Positions 8,518 through 16,585 of a DNA stretch of 64,000 bases are shown here, one piece after another. Every line of letters starts with the position of its first letter. Position 1 is the first letter of the stretch. Source of the stretch: CAVVAL01 sp963742725 (lineage in GTDB: Bacteria > Actinomycetota > Actinomycetes > Mycobacteriales > Cryptosporangiaceae); contig CAVUMX010000001.1 in the NCBI GenBank assembly GCA_963742725.1, positions 2,728,001 through 2,792,000 of the forward strand. The letters are read 5' to 3'. The translations under genes and the position numbers were made by a program. A model generated the notes under the pieces. The model worked only from the letters and a program-made list of their open reading frames with translations. It was not told the origin of the DNA and did not search any database.

Positions 8518-9702
8518 TCAGGAGAGCGTACGGCCGGCCCAGGTCCAGGCGTATCCGGTGTCCTCGCAGGCGAGCGCCGGCTCGCACAGCTCCAGCGGAC
8601 GGAACGTGTCGACCATGACCGCCAGCTCGTCGAAGAAGTCCACGCCGAGCGCGCGGTCCGGCGACCCAGGCTGCGGGCCGTGGGTGAATCCGGACGGGTG
8701 CAGCGAGATCGACCCCTGCTCGATGCCGGCGCCCTTGCGCGCCTCGTAGTTGCCGCCGCAGTAGAACAGCACCTCGTCGCTGTCGACGTTCGCGTGGTTG
8801 TACGGGACGGGTATCGCGAGCGGGTGGTAGTCGACCTTGCGCGGGACGAACGAGCAGATGACGAAGTTCGGCCCCTCGAACGTCTGGTGGACGGGCGGCG
8901 GCTGGTGGACGCGGCCGGTGATCGGCTCGAAGTCGGCGACGTTGAACACGTACGGGTAGAGGCAGCCGTCCCAGCCGACCACGTCGAACGGGTGGTGCGC
9001 GTATGTGAACTTCGTCCACGCCGTGCCGTTGACCGGGCCCCGGTGCTGGACGAGCACCGCGACGTCGCTGCCCTCCTCCAGCATCGGCTCGCCGGGCCCG
9101 CGCAGGTCACGCTCGCAGTACGGGGAGTGCTCGGCGAACTGGCCCTTGGACGTGAGGTAGCGGCGCGGCGGACCGATGTGGCCGGTCGCCTCGACGACGA
9201 GCGTCCGCAGCGGCTCGGCGCTCGTCGGGATGATCCGGTACGTCGTGGACGTGGGAACCACCAGGTAGTCGCCCCGGTCGATGTCGAAAGCGCCGAACAC
9301 GCTCTCGAACCGGGCGGTGCCGGACTCGACGTAGAGGCACTCGTCGCCGATCGCATTGCGGTACAGCGGCGACGGCTCCGTGGCGACCGCGTAGGAGATG
9401 CGGCAGTCGTTGTTGGCCAGCAGGTGCTGGCGTCCGGTGACGGCGTCGCCGGACGCGTCGAGCTTGTGGGTACGGAAGTGGCGCGGTTTGAGCGGGTGGT
9501 TGTGCGCCCGGCTCCACGCGGGTGCCTCGTGCACCTCGCTGTGGACGATCGCCGTCGGCAGGTACTGGTGGTAGAGCAGTGCGGAGTCGGACGAGAAGCC
9601 CTCGACGCCCATCAGCTCCTCGGCGTACAGGCTGCCGTCGGGCTTGCGGAACTGGGTGTGGCGCTTCGGCGGGATCTCGCCCACCTGGCGGTAGTACGGC
9701 AT
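8518..9702 (-). CDS. hmgA: Homogentisate 1,2-dioxygenase
   Basis: A 394-residue cupin-fold Fe(II) dioxygenase that opens the ring of homogentisate to maleylacetoacetate in tyrosine and phenylalanine breakdown. Family signatures are the N-terminal RQVGEIPPKRHTQFR, the central VGWDGCLYPYVFN, and the iron-site region PYNHANVDSDEVLFYCGGN with SISLHPSGFTHGPQPG. It is shorter than the roughly 440-residue eukaryotic enzymes but typical of bacterial members. It is divergently transcribed from the 9781 gene and fahA across a 78-bp region with two inverted repeats, so one regulator probably controls both sides. Confidence 0.93.
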   Translation of the reverse strand: MPYYRQVGEIPPKRHTQFRKPDGSLYAEELMGVEGFSSDSALLYHQYLPTAIVHSEVHEAPAWSRAHNHPLKPRHFRTHKLDASGDAVTGRQHLLANNDCRISYAVATEPSPLYRNAIGDECLYVESGTARFESVFGAFDIDRGDYLVVPTSTTYRIIPTSAEPLRTLVVEATGHIGPPRRYLTSKGQFAEHSPYCERDLRGPGEPMLEEGSDVAVLVQHRGPVNGTAWTKFTYAHHPFDVVGWDGCLYPYVFNVADFEPITGRVHQPPPVHQTFEGPNFVICSFVPRKVDYHPLAIPVPYNHANVDSDEVLFYCGGNYEARKGAGIEQGSISLHPSGFTHGPQPGSPDRALGVDFFDELAVMVDTFRPLELCEPALACEDTGYAWTWAGRTLS

Positions 9703-9723
9703 CGCCCGGTCCTCCCATGTATG

Positions 9724-9773
9724 CGTCCGATAAGCGGACGTTGTTGTCCTCTATGTAGAGCGTCAGCTAGCGT
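9724..9773 (+). promoter_or_regulatory. Divergent hmgA / fahA promoter region with two inverted repeats
   Basis: CGTCCG-N5-CGGACG spans 9724-9740 and CTCTA-TG-TAGAG spans 9749-9760. On the + strand TTGTCC (9744-9749), an 18-bp spacer and TAGCGT (9768-9773) form a promoter whose hexamer ends seven bases before the ATG at 9781, implying a leaderless mRNA. The second repeat lies inside the promoter spacer, as expected of a repressor site. Confidence 0.5.
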
Positions 9774-9780
9774 CGGGGCC

Positions 9781-10671
9781 ATGTCAACCGTGCCGGCGCT
9801 CTTCCGCGGCCTCGTCGACGACGCCGCGCTGTTCCCGCCTGGCAACGCCCCGATGCCGAGGGCGGTTGCGGACCACCGTCACCACCGGACGGCTCCCTAC
9901 GCCGACCTCGTCGGCCGGTTCCTCTGCCCCGTGTCGCGGTTCGACGAGCTGCGCGACGCGTTAGGCGACGGTCCGCCGCTGGAGATCGGGCTGATCGCCG
10001 ACACGGGTCCGAGCGGGCTCGCGGCCGTCTGCCCGACCGTCCTCGCCGAGCCGCGCGTCGACCTGAGGCTGGTCGAGTGCGTGGCGCCGCCGGCCGAAGA
10101 CCTGGCCCAGAGCGTCCGGACGGTCGCGGCGTCGATCACAAACCTCGTCCCCGAGGAGCGGTGGCTGGAGTGCTTCGTCGAGGTGCCTCGCCTACCCGGA
10201 TGGCGTGGCGCGCTCGCGGAACTCGGCAAGTGGGGCTGGGAGACGCGGGTCGTCGGGGCCAAGCTGCGGACGGGCGGCCTCGTCGCGGACGCGTTCCCGT
10301 CGGATCAGGCGCTGGCGGACTTCGTGTCCGAGTGCATGCGCCTCGACCTGCCGTTCAAGCTCACGGCGGGGCTGCACCGGGCCGTCCGGCACACCGCCGC
10401 CACGACCGGCTTCGAACACCACGGGTACCTCAACGTGCTCGCCGCGATCTGCGCCCCCGACCGGCTGGCCGCCCTGATCGGCGAACGGCGCGCGCAGCCG
10501 CTGATCGCCGCCGTCGAGGGCGGGCACGACGCGCCGGACGCGTCCCGGTCCTGGTTCTGGTCGTACGGTTCGTGCAGCGTCGCCGAACCGATCGAGGACC
10601 TGGTCATGCTCGGGCTGCTCGACGCCGACCTGGCGCAGTACCTGCCCATCACTTCGGAGGACCATTCGTGA
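9781..10671 (+). CDS. Conserved hypothetical protein of the homogentisate pathway cluster
   Basis: A 296-residue soluble protein of unknown function that starts MSTVPALFRGLVDDAALFPPG and contains the stretches LDLPFKLTAGLHRAV, FEHHGYLNVLAAI and a late SWFWSYGS. No known catalytic signature is recognised. The strand/helix alternation (LRLVECVAP, CFVEVPR, VVGAKLRTGG, FKLTAGLH) hints at a beta/alpha barrel. The ATG follows a TANNNT hexamer by seven bases. The stop overlaps the fahA GTG by 4 bp, so it belongs to homogentisate catabolism; no maleylacetoacetate isomerase is seen here, which makes that step one candidate role. One codon (9961) is TTA. Confidence 0.85.
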   Translation: MSTVPALFRGLVDDAALFPPGNAPMPRAVADHRHHRTAPYADLVGRFLCPVSRFDELRDALGDGPPLEIGLIADTGPSGLAAVCPTVLAEPRVDLRLVECVAPPAEDLAQSVRTVAASITNLVPEERWLECFVEVPRLPGWRGALAELGKWGWETRVVGAKLRTGGLVADAFPSDQALADFVSECMRLDLPFKLTAGLHRAVRHTAATTGFEHHGYLNVLAAICAPDRLAALIGERRAQPLIAAVEGGHDAPDASRSWFWSYGSCSVAEPIEDLVMLGLLDADLAQYLPITSEDHS

Positions 10672-11882
10672 GGACCTGCTGGGTACCGGTACCGGCTGAC
10701 TCGCACTTCCCGATCACGAACCTGCCGTACGGCGTGGCGTCCCGTAGTGGGGCCGCGAGCGGTCAGGAGGCGGGTGCGGCGCCGCCGCGGCCCGTCGTCC
10801 GGATCGGCGACCACGCGTTGCCGTTGACGGCCGTCAGCAACCCGCTGCTCGACGCACCCACGCTGAACCCGTTCATGGCGGCGGGGCGCGCGGAGTGGGA
10901 CGCCGTCCGCGCCCGGGTGGTCGAACTCCTCACCGACGACGCGCACCGCCCGTGGGTCGAGCCGCTGCTGGTGCCGGTCGATGAACTCGTCCTGCACCTG
11001 CCGTTCGAGGTCGCAGACTACGTCGACTTCTACGCGTCCGAGCACCACGCCACGAACGTCGGCCGCATGTTCCGCCCGGACGCCGAACCGCTCCTCCCGA
11101 ACTGGAAGCACCTGCCCGTCGGGTACCACGGCCGAGCCGGGACGGTCGTCGTCAGCGGCGCCGAGATCGTCCGGCCGTGCGGCCAGCGCAACACGCCGGA
11201 CGGACCGGTCTACGGCCCGAGCGTCCGCCTGGACATCGAGGCGGAGGTCGGCTTCGTCGTCGGCGTGCCGAGCCCGCTCGGATCCCGGGTCGCCACGGCC
11301 GATCTCGCGGACCACGTCTTCGGGGCCGTACTGGTCAACGACTGGTCGGCCCGCGACATCCAGGCGTGGGAGTACGTGCCGCTCGGGCCCTTCCTCGGCA
11401 AGTCCTTCGCCACGAGCGTGTCGCCGTGGGTCGTGCCGCTCGCCGCGCTCCAGGACGCCCGGGTCGATGGTCCGGCGCAGGACCCGGCCGTACTGGACTA
11501 CCTGCGCGACGCCGAACCCCGCGGACTCGACCTGGCGATCGAGGTGGCCTGGAACGGGCACGTGGTCAGCCGCCCGCCGTTCCGGACCATGTACTGGTCG
11601 GCGGCCCAGCAGCTCGCCCACATGACCGTCAACGGGGCATCTGTGCGCACCGGCGACCTGTTCGCGTCCGGGACGGTCTCCGGGCCGGATCCGGACCAGC
11701 GCGGATCGTTCCTCGAACTGACCTGGGCCGGCGCCGAACCGGTGACCTTCCCGGACGGCGCCAGCCGCACGTTCCTGGAGGACGGTGACACCGTGTCGAT
11801 CACGGCCACCGCCCCGGGCGCGGACGGCACCCGCATCGGCTTCGGCGACGTGACCGGCCACATCACCCCCGCGAGGCCCTAG
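10668..11882 (+). CDS. fahA: Fumarylacetoacetase
   Basis: A 404-residue enzyme that cleaves fumarylacetoacetate to fumarate and acetoacetate, the last step of tyrosine catabolism. The N-terminal SH3-like domain is followed by the catalytic FAH domain with the signatures MFRPDAEPLLPNWKHLPVGY, VNDWSARDIQAWEY, PLGPFLGKSFATS and TVSGPDPDQRGSFLELTW. Length and order match the two-domain FAH family. The GTG start at 10668 overlaps the preceding stop (GTGA). The 3' end overlaps the convergent NTF2-like gene by 20 bp. Confidence 0.95.
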   Translation: MRTCWVPVPADSHFPITNLPYGVASRSGAASGQEAGAAPPRPVVRIGDHALPLTAVSNPLLDAPTLNPFMAAGRAEWDAVRARVVELLTDDAHRPWVEPLLVPVDELVLHLPFEVADYVDFYASEHHATNVGRMFRPDAEPLLPNWKHLPVGYHGRAGTVVVSGAEIVRPCGQRNTPDGPVYGPSVRLDIEAEVGFVVGVPSPLGSRVATADLADHVFGAVLVNDWSARDIQAWEYVPLGPFLGKSFATSVSPWVVPLAALQDARVDGPAQDPAVLDYLRDAEPRGLDLAIEVAWNGHVVSRPPFRTMYWSAAQQLAHMTVNGASVRTGDLFASGTVSGPDPDQRGSFLELTWAGAEPVTFPDGASRTFLEDGDTVSITATAPGADGTRIGFGDVTGHITPARP

Positions 11883-12336
11883 CGACCCGGGTCATGAGGC
11901 GGGACGCCTTGGCCGGGAAGGAGTCCGGCCCGGGGATCGTCACCGGACGGACGCGCCCGTTGTGGAAGGCGGCGAACAGCCATTCGCCGTCCTCGCGGAC
12001 CGCGACGATCGTCTGCCGGGACAGGCGTCCCTTCGGCGCGGTGGAGCGCCACGGCATGAGCACGGACCCGGTGGCGTGCATGATCGCGACGTCGTCACGG
12101 ACGTACCGGATCGACTCCACGTCGCCGACCAGCGACGACCCGGCGAGGACGCCGCGGAAGAGCTTGTCGTGGGCGTCGACCATCGGACGGCGTCCGGCGG
12201 CGCGGCTGCCGTCGTACGAGACGTAGTCGGAGTCGTCGGTGAAGCAGGTGCCGTAGGCCTCGGCGTCGCCGTCCGCCCACGCCTGGCAGAGGCGGGCGTA
12301 GAGGGCGGTCAGCGCGGTGTCGTCGGCGGTGGTCAT
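11863..12336 (-). CDS. SnoaL/SgcJ-type NTF2-like fold protein
   Basis: A 157-residue protein with the cone-shaped NTF2-like pattern: an N-terminal helix (ALTALYARLCQAWADGDAEAYGTCF), a TDDSDYVSYDG strand, then beta strands ending in VAVREDGEWLFAAFHNGRVRP. This matches the SgcJ/EcaC and DUF4440 families, whose members bind or hydrolyse small molecules; the substrate is unknown. It lies just downstream of the MarR gene on the same strand (22-bp gap), so it is probably part of that regulator's operon. Confidence 0.85.
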   Translation of the reverse strand: MTTADDTALTALYARLCQAWADGDAEAYGTCFTDDSDYVSYDGSRAAGRRPMVDAHDKLFRGVLAGSSLVGDVESIRYVRDDVAIMHATGSVLMPWRSTAPKGRLSRQTIVAVREDGEWLFAAFHNGRVRPVTIPGPDSFPAKASRLMTRVARASRG

Positions 12337-12358
12337 GGTGTCCTCCTCGATAGGTGCG

Positions 12359-12841
12359 TCAGGGGGCGGTACGGGCCTGGGCGCGGAGCGTCGCGGCGCG
12401 TTCGTGGGCGAACTCGGTCGCGCGGGTGAGGAACTCGGCGATGGCGACGAGCTGCTCGGTGTCGAACCCGACGAGCAGGTCGTCGGCGGCCGGACGGATC
12501 GCGCGGAAGATCTCCTGTATCTCCTCGATCCGCTCGGGCACCGGCGTGAGCACCTGCTTGCGCCCGTCGTCGGGGTCGGGCTGGCGCCGCACGTAGCCGG
12601 CGCGTTCGAGCCGGTTGACGACGCCGGTGATGGCGCCGGACGTGAGGCCGGTGACGGCGGCGAGCTGGCTGCCGGTCATCGTGCCGCGCTGGACCAGCAG
12701 GTCGAGGCACTTGTGGTCGGCGGGGCCGAGCCCGAGCCGTTCAGCCACGGCCTGGTGGAACAGGACGGTGGCGGTGCTGTGCCGGCGGGCGAGCGGGCCG
12801 GTGATCTCGGCAGCCAGCTCGTGCCAGTAATCGCTGTTCAC
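12359..12841 (-). CDS. MarR family transcriptional regulator
   Basis: A 160-residue winged-helix repressor. The DNA-binding part contains CLDLLVQRGTMTGSQLAAVTGLTSGAITGVVNRLERAGYVRR followed by the wing PDPDDGRKQ, the hallmark of MarR proteins. A GTG at 12841 is chosen because GGGAG lies seven bases upstream; the frame is open further upstream but the promoter and operator lie there. A 7-bp-arm palindrome overlaps its own -10 region, consistent with autorepression. It is probably co-transcribed with the NTF2-like gene. Confidence 0.93.
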   Translation of the reverse strand: MNSDYWHELAAEITGPLARRHSTATVLFHQAVAERLGLGPADHKCLDLLVQRGTMTGSQLAAVTGLTSGAITGVVNRLERAGYVRRQPDPDDGRKQVLTPVPERIEEIQEIFRAIRPAADDLLVGFDTEQLVAIAEFLTRATEFAHERAATLRAQARTAP

Positions 12842-12861
12842 CGGAACTCCCTTCGTCAATC

Positions 12862-12901
12862 GCTTAGTAACTAAGCTACTTGCGAAGGGATCTGATGTCA
12901 A
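12862..12901 (-). promoter_or_regulatory. MarR promoter with overlapping palindromic operator
   Basis: On the minus strand TTGACA (12901-12896), a 17-bp spacer and TAGCTT (12878-12873) form a sigma-70-type promoter. A perfect palindrome GCTTAGT-A-ACTAAGC (12862-12876) covers the -10 and the transcription start region, placing a repressor exactly where it would block initiation. Confidence 0.65.
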
Positions 12902-12958
12902 CCGTCCGGAGTGCTTGACACCCCTGCCCGCCACGCCTACATTTCGCGCAACAGTAAA

Positions 12959-12973
12959 TAGGAAAGTTTCCTA
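12959..12973 (+). promoter_or_regulatory. Putative ROK-regulator operator
   Basis: A perfect palindrome TAGGAAA-G-TTTCCTA lies 41 bp upstream of the ROK regulator ATG. Paired GGAAA/TTTCC half-sites are typical of actinobacterial ROK repressor operators, so autoregulation and control of the sugar operon are likely. Confidence 0.6.
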
Positions 12974-13013
12974 ACTATTGACGCTCGGTGCGAACGTCCA
13001 GGGAGCGGGCCCA

Positions 13014-14261
13014 ATGAGTCGAACACCAGGTACGCCCCGACTACTTCGCGCGATCAACGATCGCGCGGCGCTCAACCTGCTACTCGAGCATGGACCACTG
13101 TCCCGCGTGCAGCTCGGTGCGCTGACCGGCCTGTCGAAGCCGACCGCCTCCCAGCTGCTGTCGCGGCTGGAGGACGTGGGCCTCGTCGTCCAGGTCGGGA
13201 CGAGCGCCGGAGGCCGCGGACCGAACGCGGCGCTCTACGCCGTCAACGCCGCCGCCGCGTACGTGGCCGGTATGGACGTCACGCCGGACAAGCTGACCGT
13301 CGCGATCGCCGACATCACCGGCACCGTGATCGCCGAGACGGTCGTCGAGACCGTCCCGGGCAGTGAGGACGACCCGACCCCCGAGGCGCGCGCGGCGCTG
13401 AACACCGTCGCCCGCCGGGCCGGTATCCGCGCCCGCGACCTGTTCGGCATCGTCATCGGATCGCCCGGCGCGCACGACCCGGTCACCGACACCCTCAACT
13501 ACGCCGACACGGTTCCGGGCTGGACCCGTCCGGGCGTGCTCAGCGAACTGGCGAGCAAGCTCGGCCTCCGCGTCGAGCTGGAGAACGACGTCAACCTCGC
13601 CGCCATCGCCGAACGCCGCTACGGCGCGCTGGCTGATGTCGGCAGCTTCGCCCTGCTGTGGGTCAGCGACGGCCTGGGCCTCGCCATCGACCTCGGCGGC
13701 GAACTGCACCGCGGAGCCACCGGCGGGGCGGGTGAGATCGGCTACATGCCGGTCCCCGCCCCGCCGGATGTCCGCACCGAGCAGGTCGCCGACTTCCAGG
13801 ACCTGGTCGGTGCCGACGCCGTCCTCGTGCTGGCCGGCGAGCACGGCATCCATGCACGGACGGCCGGTGCCACCCCAAGCCAGGCCGCCGATGTCGTGAG
13901 CCAGGCGGCCGCGGGCGTGCCGGGCGGCGACGCCTTCCTCGGCGCGCTCGCGAGCCGGCTCGCCACCGGGTTGGCCACGATCGTGGCCGTCCTGGACCCC
14001 GAACTCGTCGTCCTCACCGGTGAGGTGTGCCGGGCCGGGGGCGAGGCGCTGGCCGCTCGCGTCCAGCGGCAGTTGCACGAGGCGTCACCGCTGCGTCCGG
14101 CGGTCGCGCCCAGCTCCATCGAGGGCAATCCAGTCCTTCTCGGCGCGCTCGGACTGGCGCTGGAGGAGGCACGGGAAGAGGTCTTCGGCGCCCGCGATCT
14201 CACCCAGCTGCACCGCAACCCCACCCCTGCCACCCGCACGACAGCAAGGAGCGAGCAGTGA
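13014..14261 (+). CDS. ROK family transcriptional regulator
   Basis: A 415-residue repressor with an N-terminal winged HTH (about 20-75, ALNLLLEHGPLSRVQLGALTGLSKPTASQLLSRLE) and a sugar-kinase-like ROK domain (GMDVTPDKLTVAIADITG, VELENDVNLAAIAERRYG, GGAGEIGYMP). The cysteine zinc motif of many ROK proteins is absent after GEIGYMP. ATG at 13014 has AGGGAG eight bases upstream; the frame is open back to 12978 without a better start. The stop overlaps the solute-binding gene GTG by 4 bp, so it heads the sugar-uptake operon and probably senses the imported sugar. Confidence 0.93.
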   Translation: MSRTPGTPRLLRAINDRAALNLLLEHGPLSRVQLGALTGLSKPTASQLLSRLEDVGLVVQVGTSAGGRGPNAALYAVNAAAAYVAGMDVTPDKLTVAIADITGTVIAETVVETVPGSEDDPTPEARAALNTVARRAGIRARDLFGIVIGSPGAHDPVTDTLNYADTVPGWTRPGVLSELASKLGLRVELENDVNLAAIAERRYGALADVGSFALLWVSDGLGLAIDLGGELHRGATGGAGEIGYMPVPAPPDVRTEQVADFQDLVGADAVLVLAGEHGIHARTAGATPSQAADVVSQAAAGVPGGDAFLGALASRLATGLATIVAVLDPELVVLTGEVCRAGGEALAARVQRQLHEASPLRPAVAPSSIEGNPVLLGALGLALEEAREEVFGARDLTQLHRNPTPATRTTARSEQ

Positions 14262-15589
14262 GTCGAACCTTCCGCCCCGTGAGCGTGATCGCGGCACTCG
14301 CCGCGTTGACGCTCGGTGCCACGGCCTGCACCGCCGGCACCGAGACCGACAGCGACATCGGCAAGGGTGGCGTCACCGAGCCGACGACGATCGAGTTCTG
14401 GCACTTCTTCGCCGACCGCGAGGCGAAGGTCATCGAAGAGGTCGTCAAGGACTTCGAGAAGAAGAACGACAAGATCACGGTCACCGTCAAGGCCGGCCAG
14501 AACGACGAGACGATGAAGCAGGCCATCTCCGCCGGCCAGTCCGTCGACGTCGGGCTGTCCTACTCCACCGACATCGTCGGCACGTTCTGCGCGAAGAAGG
14601 CGTGGCGCGACCTCACCCCGTTCATCAAGCGGGACAAGGTCGACCTGGACGAGTTCCCGCAGGTGGTGCAGGACTACACCGCCCACAAGGACATCCGCTG
14701 CGCGATGCCGATGCTCTCCGACGTCTACGGGCTGTACTACAACAAGGACATGCTCGCCGCCGGTGGCTTCACCGAGCCGCCCAAGACGATGAGCGAGCTG
14801 GCGACCATGGCCGAGAAGCTCACCAAGCTCGACGCCAAGGGCAACATCGTGCAGGCGGGCTTCGTCCCGGTGATGGGGTTCTACGAGAACTCCGCGAGCC
14901 ACATCGCCCCCTCGTTCGGCGCGACCTGGTTCAAGGACGGCGAGGCGCAGATCGGCGAGGACCCCGCGTGGGCCGAGATGCTGCGCTGGCAGAAGGCGCT
15001 CCTGGACAAGCACGGCTACGCGAAGTGGAGCAAGTTCGTCGCCGGCGCGGGCGAGGAGTACGGCCCTGACAACGCGTTCCACCGCGGCAAGATCGCGATG
15101 AACATCGACGGTGAGTACCGGACGGCGTTCCTCAAGGACCAGGCGCCGAACATCAAGTACGGCACCGCCCCGCTCCCCGTGGCCGACAACAAGTCCGACC
15201 TGTACGGGTCCGGTTACGTCACCGGCAACATCATGGGCATCGCCAAGGGTTCCAAGAGCCCGGAGGCGGCGTGGCAGCTGATCAAGTACCTCAGCACCGA
15301 CACCGACGCGATCCTCAAGCTGTCGGACGGGCTGCGGAACATCCCGACCACGAAGGCCGCGCTGGAGAAGTCGCCCCTCAAGGACGACGAGCAGTTCAAG
15401 CCGTTCATCGAGGTCTTCCAGAACGAGAAGAGCTCGCACATCCCGTCGACGCCCAACGGGTCGGCCCCGCAGGACACGTTCGCGACGTTCATCGACAACT
15501 GGCAGACCGGCAAGGTCGCGAAGCTCGAGGACGGTCTCAAGAAGGCCGACGAGCAGATCCAGAAGGAACTGAAGCTGGCAGGGGCCTGA
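14258..15589 (+). CDS. Extracellular sugar-binding lipoprotein of an ABC importer
   Basis: A 443-residue solute-binding protein of the family 1 (maltose-binding-like) type. The signal peptide ends in an atypical lipobox (GATAC) that would anchor the protein to the membrane. Family hallmarks are TIEFWHFFADREAKVIEEVVKDFEKKN near the N-terminus, the central YGLYYNKDMLAAGG, and the late EAAWQLIKYLS. GTG at 14258 has AAGGAG upstream and overlaps the ROK stop. The ligand is unknown; the GH4 and kinase genes downstream suggest a beta-linked disaccharide or amino sugar. Confidence 0.93.
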   Translation: MSRTFRPVSVIAALAALTLGATACTAGTETDSDIGKGGVTEPTTIEFWHFFADREAKVIEEVVKDFEKKNDKITVTVKAGQNDETMKQAISAGQSVDVGLSYSTDIVGTFCAKKAWRDLTPFIKRDKVDLDEFPQVVQDYTAHKDIRCAMPMLSDVYGLYYNKDMLAAGGFTEPPKTMSELATMAEKLTKLDAKGNIVQAGFVPVMGFYENSASHIAPSFGATWFKDGEAQIGEDPAWAEMLRWQKALLDKHGYAKWSKFVAGAGEEYGPDNAFHRGKIAMNIDGEYRTAFLKDQAPNIKYGTAPLPVADNKSDLYGSGYVTGNIMGIAKGSKSPEAAWQLIKYLSTDTDAILKLSDGLRNIPTTKAALEKSPLKDDEQFKPFIEVFQNEKSSHIPSTPNGSAPQDTFATFIDNWQTGKVAKLEDGLKKADEQIQKELKLAGA

Positions 15590-15595
15590 CGGCTC

Positions 15596-16585
15596 ATGTC
15601 CGCGACGACCCTCGCCAGCCCCACCAGGGTCAGCGGGCCGGCGGTGCTTCGGAAGAAGCGCCGCCGGCAACGCCTGGTCGTGCTCGCGTTCCTGGCCCCG
15701 TGGCTGATCGGGTTCCTGATCTTCTTCGGCTACCCGCTCATCGCGACGGTCTACTACTCGTTCACCCGGTACGACCTGTTCAGCGCGCCGGAGTGGATCG
15801 GGCTGACGAACTACAAGTTCATGTTCTCGGACGATCCGGAAGTGTGGATCGCGGTCAAGAACACGTTCTGGCTGGTGGCGTTCATGGTGCCGGCGAAGAT
15901 CCTGTTCGCGCTCGGCATGGCCAGCATGCTGACCCGGCTCAGGAGCGGGCTCGGCGTGTGGCGGAGCATCTTCTACCTGCCCGCTCTGGCGCCGCCGGTG
16001 GCCGCCACGATCGCGTTCGTCTTCCTGTTCAACCCGGAGTTCGGGGCGGTCAACGGGGCGCTCGGCGCGGTCGGGATCGAAGGCCCGGGGTGGTTCACGG
16101 ACGCTGCATGGTCGAAGCCGTCGTTGACGCTGCTGGCGCTCTGGGGCGCGGGCGACGTGATGATCCTCCTGCTCGCCGCGCTGCTGGACGTCCCGCGTGA
16201 CCTCTACGACGCGGCCGACGTGGACGGCGCGGGGCCGGCCCAGAAGTGGCGGTTCGTGACGCTGCCGACGATCGCCCCGGTCCTCGGGTTCGCGGCGATC
16301 ACCGGCGTCATCCAGACATTGCAGTACTTCACCCAGGCAGCGGTCGCGTCCGGGGTGGCGTCCAACTCGGCGAGCACCGGCAAGGGCGGCTCGGACACCC
16401 TCGGATGGCCGGAACAGTCCACGTTGACGTACCCGCTGTGGCTGTACGTCCGTGGCTTCGGCCAGAACTACCTCGGATACGCGGCGGCCATGGCGATGGC
16501 GCTGCTGGTGGTGGCGTTCCTGCTCACCGCGTTGATGCTGTGGCGCGCCCCGGCGCTGCTGGGCGAGGACGGAGACAAGGCATGA
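15596..16585 (+). CDS. Sugar ABC transporter permease (MalF/UgpA type)
   Basis: A 329-residue inner-membrane protein with about six helices; the first (LVVLAFLAPWLIGFLIFFGYPLI) and the YYSFTRYD that follows are typical of CUT1 permeases. The EAA-like cytoplasmic loop, which docks on the ATPase, reads DLYDAADVDGAGPAQKWRFVTLP. It starts six bases after the binding-protein stop and its last codons overlap the next permease (ATGA), so the two form a heterodimer. Confidence 0.95.
   Translation: MSATTLASPTRVSGPAVLRKKRRRQRLVVLAFLAPWLIGFLIFFGYPLIATVYYSFTRYDLFSAPEWIGLTNYKFMFSDDPEVWIAVKNTFWLVAFMVPAKILFALGMASMLTRLRSGLGVWRSIFYLPALAPPVAATIAFVFLFNPEFGAVNGALGAVGIEGPGWFTDAAWSKPSLTLLALWGAGDVMILLLAALLDVPRDLYDAADVDGAGPAQKWRFVTLPTIAPVLGFAAITGVIQTLQYFTQAAVASGVASNSASTGKGGSDTLGWPEQSTLTYPLWLYVRGFGQNYLGYAAAMAMALLVVAFLLTALMLWRAPALLGEDGDKA

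Noticed and set aside
13742..15670. A 642-codon open frame on the minus strand over the ROK and sugar-binding-protein genes
   Set aside because: It is the antisense of well-supported genes. The translation is Arg/Ala/Val-rich with no domain, as expected of antisense frames in high-GC DNA; the same holds for other long antisense frames, for example at 381-1442, 24527-26062 and 58175-59458.
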